NCBI GenBank assembly: GCA_039817415.1
Contig: JBCBVV010000002.1
Span: 186,001-250,000, forward strand
DNA from: JALEFZ01 sp039817415
GTDB lineage: Bacteria; Bacteroidota; Bacteroidia; J057
DNA length: 64,000 nucleotides
Direction of reading: 5' to 3'
Positions 41,495-48,314 of this stretch are shown here, piece by piece. A model generated the notes under the pieces. That model saw only the letters and a list, made by a program, of their open reading frames with translations, did no database searches and was not told the origin of the DNA. How positions within the stretch are numbered: the stretch's first letter is position 1; every line of letters starts with the position of its first letter. The translations under genes were made by a program, and so were the position numbers.

Positions 41495-42061
41495 CTATTT
41501 TAGACCTGCTCTTATTTTGCTGAGAGAAGCATTATTAATTCCAAGGTAAGAGGCGATGTGTTTCAGTTTTACATTTTTGATGATCTTAGGTGATCTCTCA
41601 AATAACTTAAGGTAGCGTTCAGTCGCATTTAATGATTGGAATTCCTCTAACCGATTGAGCGCTTGTTCATGAGCCAATTCCAATACCTTAATTTCAAGTT
41701 GACTTATTTGGGGAGAAATATCTTTAACCCTATTAAAGTTGACTAAGCTAATTTGGTATATTTGAGTCTCTTCAATTGCCTCTAGAAAATAGTCTGTATG
41801 ACTTTCTGGATGAGAATTCTTTGGAAAAACCACCTCATCTTCAAAGAAGAAATCTAGTGTAATCTCTCTGTGATCCATTAAGCTGTATTTTCTTAAGCCA
41901 CCCTTTACCACATAAAAAATCTCATTGTCAAGTTCTCCCACTTGTACCAGACGATCATTCATGTTATAGACCTTTGGGACCACCAATCGATCCAACTGGT
42001 ATTTCTCTTCCTGAGGAAGGGAGTGGATGAAACTTTCCAATGAGAATTTTTTCGTATTCAA
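41495..42061 (-). CDS. Crp/Fnr family transcriptional regulator
   Basis: A 188-residue regulator with an N-terminal beta-roll (VVKGGLRKYSLMDHREITLD, FFEDEVVFPKNS), a long helix, and a C-terminal helix-turn-helix (NVKLKHIASYLGINNASLSK). The start is a TTG at 42061 preceded closely by an in-frame stop. It is followed by an 18-bp palindrome and an outer-membrane-like gene. Upstream lies the peroxiredoxin gene, so a redox-related signal is possible but speculative. Confidence 0.88.
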   Translation of the reverse strand: MNTKKFSLESFIHSLPQEEKYQLDRLVVPKVYNMNDRLVQVGELDNEIFYVVKGGLRKYSLMDHREITLDFFFEDEVVFPKNSHPESHTDYFLEAIEETQIYQISLVNFNRVKDISPQISQLEIKVLELAHEQALNRLEEFQSLNATERYLKLFERSPKIIKNVKLKHIASYLGINNASLSKIRAGLK

Positions 42062-42110
42062 AGCTTCGATTTAGAAAGGATAAGCCTAATATATTGCTTT
42101 TCTATGTTAG

Positions 42111-42770
42111 CTATCCATTCTTCAAGAACTCTGTCAACTTTGCGGGTTCAGCTCTGTTGCGATATTCCGCATCTAGGAATGCATATAGGATTTGTCCATC
42201 CTCATCAATGATATAGGTGGCTGCCAAAGGTAGCTCATGAGAATTATCCCCATTGTACTTCAGCATGTCAAAGGCCTTGTTGTATATCTCAGCTACTTCT
42301 TCTGTAAGCTTAAAAACGATTCCATACTCCTTCGCCACCTTGTTTCCAACATCGCTCAGGACTTCAAATTCAAGTCCATGTTTTTCTGACGTACTGATTG
42401 AATTATCAGGAAGCTCGGGAGTCAGTGTCAATAAATTGGCGCCATTGGCCTTGAATTGAGGAAGTTCCAACTGCAACTGACGTAAGGTCAAATTACAGTA
42501 AGGACACCATCCTCCTCTATACCAGGTCAGGATGACTTTCCCCTTTTTTAGGTAATCATATAGGGAGGTAGGTTCGCCAACCGCATTGGGCAAGGTGAAA
42601 TCTGGTGCTTTGTCTCCTACTTGGAGGGCCGAACTCAAAATTCCACTTTGCACAACGGCATCAATGCCTTCATTGAAGACTTGTTGCTTGTGTTGGCTTG
42701 CTTTCTGCTCAAAATCTGCCTTTTTTGCGTCCAATTGAGACTTGAGAGATGTACTTGTTGTATCCTGCAT
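42111..42770 (-). CDS. Peroxiredoxin-like (AhpC/TSA, PRX-like2) protein
   Basis: About 219 residues. The ATG at 42770 gives the normal family start (SQLDAKKADFEQK helix then VGDKAPDFTLPNAVG). The active site is WYRGGWCPYCN (C89 and C92), the CxxC form seen in the PRX-like2 group of Bacteroidota. Expected to reduce hydroperoxides with thioredoxin-type donors in the cytoplasm. It starts 4 bp after the preceding lipoprotein gene, so the two form an operon. Confidence 0.88.
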   Translation of the reverse strand: MQDTTSTSLKSQLDAKKADFEQKASQHKQQVFNEGIDAVVQSGILSSALQVGDKAPDFTLPNAVGEPTSLYDYLKKGKVILTWYRGGWCPYCNLTLRQLQLELPQFKANGANLLTLTPELPDNSISTSEKHGLEFEVLSDVGNKVAKEYGIVFKLTEEVAEIYNKAFDMLKYNGDNSHELPLAATYIIDEDGQILYAFLDAEYRNRAEPAKLTEFLKNG

Positions 42771-42774
42771 GTAG

Positions 42775-43590
42775 CTATTTGTTAAAATCTTCCTTGGTGA
42801 TACCTGTACCAAACTGAATGTCGGACCAGGTGACATATATCCATGGCTTATCAGATTCTTCTGCTTCCCAGGTGGATCGTTTGTATTTGCGCTTATTGGG
42901 AATCAAGAGCCCATCAACCTCCTGATAGGCGAGTTTCATCAACAAAGGAGTTTCCATCATACCATATTCTGCGACTGTGAAAAGGAATTGATCCACCAAG
43001 GATGTTTCCTTGTTGATATACAGTTGGTAGATGTCTTTGGGCTTATCTTTAGGTTCTTCGAAGGAGACTTTTACAATTTGATAGGTCTTGCCTGAAAGCT
43101 CCTTTTCTCCTAGATATTCATATGTTAAACCAGGGTCTAATAGCTTGGGCATCATGCAAAACCAGTAATAGTTGGTGGGGCGATTGAAGGCTACTCTCTT
43201 CAGAAGGGAAGAATCAGAGATGATTTCACCATTATTTTTTAGCCAATATTCCTGCCCGTTATAGCCCTGTTCGATTGGCCCTTCTAATTGGGAAAGGGTT
43301 CTTTCATGCTGGGTGTAATGGCCATAGGAGTACTCCCCATCAAAGAGGTACTTTTCAATGGAAACATCTGTCTTGTTGTCGGGAGTTTTGTAGGTGTAGG
43401 TATAGCTAACATCCTTTTTGTTGGCTAGTTCTTGATAGTTCCCCACTTTTTGGACCATGTTGTATACAAACTCATGTCCTTCGTTTTGGAAACTGACAAT
43501 GGCATCGGTGGATGTGTGGGATTCCTGCTTATTGTTGCAAGAAATCAGCAGAATACTGGTGAGTAGGAATGCTAGGGATTTGAGGTTCAT
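42775..43590 (-). CDS. DUF6503-like lipoprotein
   Basis: About 271 residues from the ATG at 43590, giving a lipoprotein signal (LTSILLISC). The mature part resembles the DUF6503 family of Bacteroidota periplasmic proteins (YNMVQKVGNYQELANKKDVS, RPTNYYWFCMMPKLLDPG, LYINKETSLVDQFLFTV). Such proteins look like LolA/LppX-type lipid-handling beta-folds. The stop is 4 bp from the peroxiredoxin start, suggesting a shared stress-related role. Family level only. Confidence 0.72.
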   Translation of the reverse strand: MNLKSLAFLLTSILLISCNNKQESHTSTDAIVSFQNEGHEFVYNMVQKVGNYQELANKKDVSYTYTYKTPDNKTDVSIEKYLFDGEYSYGHYTQHERTLSQLEGPIEQGYNGQEYWLKNNGEIISDSSLLKRVAFNRPTNYYWFCMMPKLLDPGLTYEYLGEKELSGKTYQIVKVSFEEPKDKPKDIYQLYINKETSLVDQFLFTVAEYGMMETPLLMKLAYQEVDGLLIPNKRKYKRSTWEAEESDKPWIYVTWSDIQFGTGITKEDFNK

Positions 43591-43690
43591 GTTCAGGTTC
43601 TGATTAACGTAAACTGAGCGAAGCAATAGACTCATCTGAAGCAACTGCGCTTAGGCGTTGGGCTTCAGACAAGTCCATTGTCGCGAGCAG

Positions 43691-44665
43691 TTACTGTTTA
43701 ATCAGCTTGAGTGTCCTTGTTCGATCTTTTGATTGGATGGCAAGAAAATAAAGGCCAGGACTTAGTTCTGTCAGGTTAAGGACATCCGGCTGATCCCCTT
43801 GCTGAAAGACTTTTCCTTGGGTTGAGATGAGCGTAAAGCGTTCATTCCCTTGCAAGCCCCTTATGGTAAGTTTATCCTGAAAAGGATTGGGGTAAACCTT
43901 GATGGCATCTAATTCTGTGGGAAGGGAACTGGTAATTTGGCAGGGAGTAAGTACGGACAAGGCGAAGTCGATCAAGAACTGGTATTTATCCGTGTTGTTG
44001 GTATATCCGATGCTGTGGATCAAAGTATCTCTGTCGCCTATTCCCAGCGCGTCATATCTATCCATAATCTTCATGCCATTTACAGGATCGTGCGAATCAC
44101 CTACTACATTCGGTTCCCATTTGTAGACAAAAAAGATATCAGGAGAGCTTGTTTGGACCTCGTCCGGCGCATGCCACCAGCTTGAATCTGCCCATACTCC
44201 ATTGGGAAGAGCGTTGTACATATAAAGGCCCTTGATATTGGGATCGCCTGAATGTCCATATTTCCAACTGAGGATGCTGCCCCTTGACGAACCTCCAATG
44301 ATAAAGTTTGTTGTATCGAAATTGTAGGTACTTGCATTGGCCTTTACCCAGGCAAACATCAATTCTGCATCGTTCCAACCCGTTTCAACTTCCCCAGGGG
44401 TATTAACTGAGGTCAGCGATTCCCATGCAACCACAGAAATTCCTGCTGCTTTTAAGTCTGAGATAATGGCATTTGGCATATTGATAGTGCCCCCATTACC
44501 ATGTGCGTCGAAATAGACTGGGGTCGGGCAATTTGACGGGGCGATATAGATATCCAAGAACTGCCTGGTCTCTGGTCCATACTTGACCTGAGAAAAATCT
44601 TGTGCAAAAGATGAAAGAGGAGTAATAAAGAGGAAGAAAACGAGAAAATATTGGCTTCTTTTCAT
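43691..44665 (-). CDS. Secreted alpha/beta hydrolase with T9SS sorting domain
   Basis: A 324-residue exported esterase-like protein. Signal peptide at 1-22 (FITPLSSFAQ). The oxyanion motif is YFDAHGNGG, the nucleophile elbow GGSSRGS; the fold is short (about 230 residues). The last 70 residues are a type IX sorting domain (IKVYPNPFQDKLTIRG, FTLISTQGKVFQQG, GLYFLAIQSKDRTRTL). It would be displayed on the surface or released. Divergent from the third Crp/Fnr gene, with 235 bp between them. Confidence 0.88.
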   Translation of the reverse strand: MKRSQYFLVFFLFITPLSSFAQDFSQVKYGPETRQFLDIYIAPSNCPTPVYFDAHGNGGTINMPNAIISDLKAAGISVVAWESLTSVNTPGEVETGWNDAELMFAWVKANASTYNFDTTNFIIGGSSRGSILSWKYGHSGDPNIKGLYMYNALPNGVWADSSWWHAPDEVQTSSPDIFFVYKWEPNVVGDSHDPVNGMKIMDRYDALGIGDRDTLIHSIGYTNNTDKYQFLIDFALSVLTPCQITSSLPTELDAIKVYPNPFQDKLTIRGLQGNERFTLISTQGKVFQQGDQPDVLNLTELSPGLYFLAIQSKDRTRTLKLIKQ

Positions 44666-44848
44666 TTGAAATTTTTATGAATGACTTACCATTTAGACAC
44701 CTTAGGGGTTCCTTGGTTTAAATAAAACGTTTGTTCAAATTGAAGATACAGGCTCATCCCCCTATTAGCCATGACAAGAAATAAACAATGACTTTTTTCT
44801 AGCTAGGAAAGGAGTTATACACCTTACACAAGAAAGATTCATAAGTCT

Positions 44849-44856
44849 TATATTTG
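44849..44856 (+). promoter_or_regulatory. Promoter -7 element before third Crp/Fnr gene
   Basis: TATATTTG, a full match to the Bacteroidota TAnnTTTG element, 44 nt upstream of the ATG at 44901. No clear -33 TTTG element was found. Confidence 0.55.
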
Positions 44857-44900
44857 ATAAGGAAGCAAAACTAGATAAGGAACTCAACAATGGTTTGAAG

Positions 44901-45500
44901 ATGGAAAAGAATGTTAAAGCTGCATTTATTGACAACTACCTCGCTAACCTTCTGGCCTTAAAGGTGTCAGAAGAGAGTGTTGAAATGATGCGTAATGCAC
45001 ACAAAGTCATTGACCTAAAATCCAAAGAAAACCTGATGATACCGGGGGAAATCTGTCGCCACATCTATCTGATCGTACGAGGGGGATTTGTTTGCCGCTA
45101 CATCCACGAAAAAACGGGTTCCGCCAATACGATAAATTTTTACCTGGAAGATTTGCACCCTCTTATGGCCCCTTTGGATAGTTATTTTACGGCAACTCCC
45201 ACCCATTGCGAAATCAAAGCTATATCTCCTTCCACAGTAATTGCTCTTACCAAGGATACGGTGGATGTCCTTAGGGAAAGGGATAAATATTTCTCTCGCT
45301 TTTATCATGATGTGGTCATCACGGCTATGGTGGAGGAAAATGAATTAAAGACTAAGCTAATCGCCTATTCTGCCAAAGAGAAGTATGACTACATTCTTCA
45401 GGAAATGCCTTCAGTTAGCAAAAAAGTCCCCTCTAAGTACATCGCAGAATTTTGTGGGATCTCCCCCGAATGGTTGAGCAAACTGAAGAAACCGAATTAG
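44901..45500 (+). CDS. Crp/Fnr family transcriptional regulator
   Basis: About 199 residues from the ATG at 44901; the longer frame needs a TTG. N-terminal beta-roll domain (PGEICRHIYLIVRGGFVC, INFYLEDLHPLMAPLDS), dimer helix, and a C-terminal helix-turn-helix (VPSKYIAEFCGISPEWLSKL). Directly downstream on the same strand lies the PhlG-like/FAD oxidase fusion, with a 16-bp perfect palindrome and a promoter between, so it is the likely regulator of that operon. Its signal is unknown. Confidence 0.9.
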   Translation: MEKNVKAAFIDNYLANLLALKVSEESVEMMRNAHKVIDLKSKENLMIPGEICRHIYLIVRGGFVCRYIHEKTGSANTINFYLEDLHPLMAPLDSYFTATPTHCEIKAISPSTVIALTKDTVDVLRERDKYFSRFYHDVVITAMVEENELKTKLIAYSAKEKYDYILQEMPSVSKKVPSKYIAEFCGISPEWLSKLKKPN

Positions 45501-45533
45501 AAATCCTCACTTTTTTACCCTCCCATATCGTTT

Positions 45534-45549
45534 CTTGAATTAATTCAAG
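45534..45549. promoter_or_regulatory. Perfect palindrome upstream of PhlG-FAD fusion
   Basis: CTTGAATTAATTCAAG, a perfect 16-bp palindrome whose 14-bp core TTGAATTAATTCAA is close to the FNR consensus TTGAT-N4-ATCAA. Its centre is about 43 nt before the inferred transcription start, the class II activator position. Confidence 0.75.
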
Positions 45550-45550
45550 A

Positions 45551-45578
45551 TTTGGGAAAGGGCCTGCCTCTACTTTTA
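45551..45578 (+). promoter_or_regulatory. Promoter of the PhlG-FAD/sulfatase operon
   Basis: TTTG at 45551-45554 and TACTTTTA at 45571-45578 (one mismatch to TAnnTTTG), 16 nt apart. The upstream element begins one base after the palindrome at 45534-45549. Confidence 0.6.
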
Positions 45579-45604
45579 CCATTATTCAACATAAAAAGGA
45601 CATA

Positions 45605-47734
45605 ATGGAAAAGTCTAATTCTAGTATTAACACAACAAATGCATCATCAGATTACACGCCATTTTTGAAAGAACAAATGGCTGAGATCGGTGCCCATATC
45701 CTAGAAAGCGTCTCAAATGCCCTTCCATGGGGATCTATGCCAGACATCGATGAGATGTTTTTGCTTGAAAATGAAGGGGACATGCCACTAGAAAATGGAT
45801 TTTCGGTAGCAGAGGATGGAAGCATCGCCGTAGCGGCCAAAACCTTAATGCCTTCAACTACCCCAGAAATGTGGAACTGGTGGTTTGGATGGCATGGATC
45901 AGAAGATGAGCGCTATAAACTATGGCATCCCAAGGCGCATGTGAGTGCCAAATGGGAAGATGGGAGAAAGGATAATGCCTACATTGGCAGAAACTCCATT
46001 ATCAAAGAATATATAGGAGACAGTGTGTTAGATGCCCTGATCCAGTTTAAATCCCCCTTAGAATTCGGTTTCTCCAAAGATGCCATAAACCAACAAGGCA
46101 AAGCTGTTTACATCTGTGGAAGAATCGGACATGCCAGTTTCCCGGTTGATCTTGGCTACCTGGTCCATCAGATTCGATCTACAGAAAATGGGACGGAAAT
46201 GCGTTCTAGGTTCTGGATTGGAGGTAAATATGTGAAAGCCCGCAAAGAGAATTTCTTCAATACTTCGGCCGTAAATGTGCTGAAAAAAATCCAGGGCTTA
46301 CCCAAAGGATTCGGGCAGGATTTGATGATGCATTGTGCGGAGGAGATGAGTCATTTGGCTACCATTCTACCAGAGTTATACAGGACTTATCAGGATGACC
46401 AGTTAGCAATCGGCGGAAAAAGTATTCATAAAGGTGATGCCAACTTTGAAGAGGCAGTAATGGCGACTTTATTTAACAAGACGCCGGTCAAACCTAGGCC
46501 AGCTTCTATTTTTGAACCAAAGTCGGTTGAAGATGTGGTCAACATCGTCAGACATGCAAAGAAGATTGGCCAAAGGATTACCATTACTTCTGGTGGACAT
46601 AGTTTTAGTGCCAACTTCCTTCGAGAGGATTGCTTGTTGATTGATATGAAGCACTTCGATAAGTTTAGTGTCAATGTTGAAGAAAAGACAGCTGAGGCCG
46701 GACCTGCTGTAGGCGGGAGTACCTTGATGAAGGCCTTGTATAAGGATAATCTTTTCTTTCCCGCTGGGCATTGTGATGGAGTATGTTTGGGAGGATATCT
46801 CCTTCAAGGAGGTTATGGCTGGAATGGCCGTAAACTGGGTATAGCCTGTGAAAGTGTATTAGGATTAGACATCGTAACAGCAGATGGGGAGTTAGTCTAT
46901 GCAGATGCGAAAACCAATTCTGATTTATATTGGGCCGCAAGAGGAGCAGGTTCAGGATTCTTTGGGATTGTAACCAAGTTCTATCTTCGAGTTTATGACC
47001 TTCCTAAATATCGGGCGGTAATCGTGCATGACTTTGCCATTAAGCACCTTGAAGATGTATACAGATGGGCGCATGATGTAGGGCCAAGTATTCCTAAGGC
47101 TGTTGAGTTTCAAATGCTCATGAGCAAAAACGTGATGAACTTGTTAGGGCCTGGAATTGAGGCAATCGCTCCTATTTTTGCGGATACCAAGGATGAGTTT
47201 GAAGAGGCAAAAGCCTTCATGAAGAACAGCCCCATTGCCCACAAAGCCCTCATCAAAACCCCAGCGATCAACCCAGGTATTGATATGTTATACAAAACGG
47301 CCATGTCGCACTATCCGGAAGATTATTGCTGGGGGGTAGATAACATGTGGACACATGCTCCAATAGATGAATTACTTCCACACATCAAGGAAATTGCAGA
47401 AACTCTTCCTCCGGCACCTTCCCACTTCCTTTGGTTGAACTGGCATCCTGGTTCGCTTCCATCGGACATGGCTTACAGCAATGAGGATAATATTTACATG
47501 TCTATTTATTCTTGCTGGAAAAATCCTGCCGATACTGTTCACTATGGTGATTGGGCTAGCAACATGGCTAGGAAAATGGAGCACATATCTTCAGGTATCC
47601 AATTGGCTGATGAGGCCCTTCACAAAAGAACGGCTCCATTCATGGCCCCAGAAAAACTAAACAAAGTGCAGGAGATTCGTGCCCAAAGAGACCCTCAAGG
47701 TCTATTCTACGAATGGCATAGTAAGCCTGAATAA
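45605..47734 (+). CDS. Fusion: DAPG-hydrolase (PhlG)-like domain plus BBE/VAO-type FAD oxidase
   Basis: A 709-residue cytoplasmic fusion. Residues about 20-265 match the 2,4-diacetylphloroglucinol hydrolase family: MWNWWFGWHGSEDERYKLWH, HQIRSTENGTEMRSRFWIGG, and the metal motif MHCAEEMSHL (H243, E247; zinc ligands in PhlG). Residues about 300-709 are a VAO/berberine-bridge-type flavoprotein: SGGHSF (H332) and AGHCDGVCLGGYLLQGGYG (C390/C394), the pattern of a bicovalently bound FAD, plus the C-terminal NKVQEIRAQRDPQGLFYEWH. The first domain cleaves C-C bonds of acyl phenols in its relatives; the second oxidises alcohols or phenols. Together they suggest a two-step attack on an aromatic ketone. 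Regulated by the upstream Crp/Fnr. Confidence 0.88.
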   Translation: MEKSNSSINTTNASSDYTPFLKEQMAEIGAHILESVSNALPWGSMPDIDEMFLLENEGDMPLENGFSVAEDGSIAVAAKTLMPSTTPEMWNWWFGWHGSEDERYKLWHPKAHVSAKWEDGRKDNAYIGRNSIIKEYIGDSVLDALIQFKSPLEFGFSKDAINQQGKAVYICGRIGHASFPVDLGYLVHQIRSTENGTEMRSRFWIGGKYVKARKENFFNTSAVNVLKKIQGLPKGFGQDLMMHCAEEMSHLATILPELYRTYQDDQLAIGGKSIHKGDANFEEAVMATLFNKTPVKPRPASIFEPKSVEDVVNIVRHAKKIGQRITITSGGHSFSANFLREDCLLIDMKHFDKFSVNVEEKTAEAGPAVGGSTLMKALYKDNLFFPAGHCDGVCLGGYLLQGGYGWNGRKLGIACESVLGLDIVTADGELVYADAKTNSDLYWAARGAGSGFFGIVTKFYLRVYDLPKYRAVIVHDFAIKHLEDVYRWAHDVGPSIPKAVEFQMLMSKNVMNLLGPGIEAIAPIFADTKDEFEEAKAFMKNSPIAHKALIKTPAINPGIDMLYKTAMSHYPEDYCWGVDNMWTHAPIDELLPHIKEIAETLPPAPSHFLWLNWHPGSLPSDMAYSNEDNIYMSIYSCWKNPADTVHYGDWASNMARKMEHISSGIQLADEALHKRTAPFMAPEKLNKVQEIRAQRDPQGLFYEWHSKPE

Positions 47735-47818
47735 ACAGCAGTTTTATACCCATTGATACCCAATAGGCACAGGCTGCCTTTTGGGCCCATTTCCAAATAC
47801 CTACAAAATTCCTTTGAA

Positions 47819-48241
47819 ATGACATTCTTAAGATATTCTATCCGTACAGATTGGCTATTCTACCTCCTGGTGATTGGATATGCCTATCTCATTGCTAACA
47901 TGACCTTCCGACTGTGGTTTGGTGAAGGCATCAATATATTCGCGACCTACAGCGAGGCTCCTACAGCAGAAAGCATGTTGATCGACGCCAATAAAGTCTA
48001 TTGGTCTAAAACCTGCTTTCTTTTCCTGACACTTTTCCTGTATTCTCTTAGGCTGGATTATAGATTTGTTGCAGGCTTGGCAGCTACATTTTGGTCAGTT
48101 TCACTTATCACCATGTTTGGACCAAGCCCCATCCTTCTTTTTGTTTCTGCTTTGGGAGGAGGCTTGATCATCCAACAGCTTGCTCGCAAACAAATACATT
48201 CGAGTACAAGGGAAGAACTGGCCTTAGCGGATCAAGGATAG
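47819..48241 (+). CDS. Small membrane protein, unknown
   Basis: About 140 residues from the ATG at 47819 (MTFLRYSIRTDWLFYLLVIG); the longer frame includes sequence without coding character. About four transmembrane helices (LFYLLVIGYAYLIANMTF, TCFLFLTLFLYSLRL, FVAGLAATFWSVSLITMF, SPILLFVSALGGGLIIQ). No family recognised. It sits between the PhlG-FAD fusion (84 bp) and the sulfatase (73 bp) on the same strand, so it is probably part of that operon, perhaps for substrate uptake or membrane anchoring. Confidence 0.7.
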   Translation: MTFLRYSIRTDWLFYLLVIGYAYLIANMTFRLWFGEGINIFATYSEAPTAESMLIDANKVYWSKTCFLFLTLFLYSLRLDYRFVAGLAATFWSVSLITMFGPSPILLFVSALGGGLIIQQLARKQIHSSTREELALADQG

Positions 48242-48314
48242 CCATGTCCTATCATAAAAAGCATTTTACTCATCAGGGAGAAGTATCCATGCTTCTCCCA
48301 TTATCCCGAAAAGA

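Noticed and set aside
44734..44744. TTCAAATTGAA inverted repeat as autoregulatory site of the third Crp/Fnr gene
   Set aside because: Contains the same half-sites as 45534-45549 but in opposite order and about 110 nt from the mapped promoter element; too short to claim.
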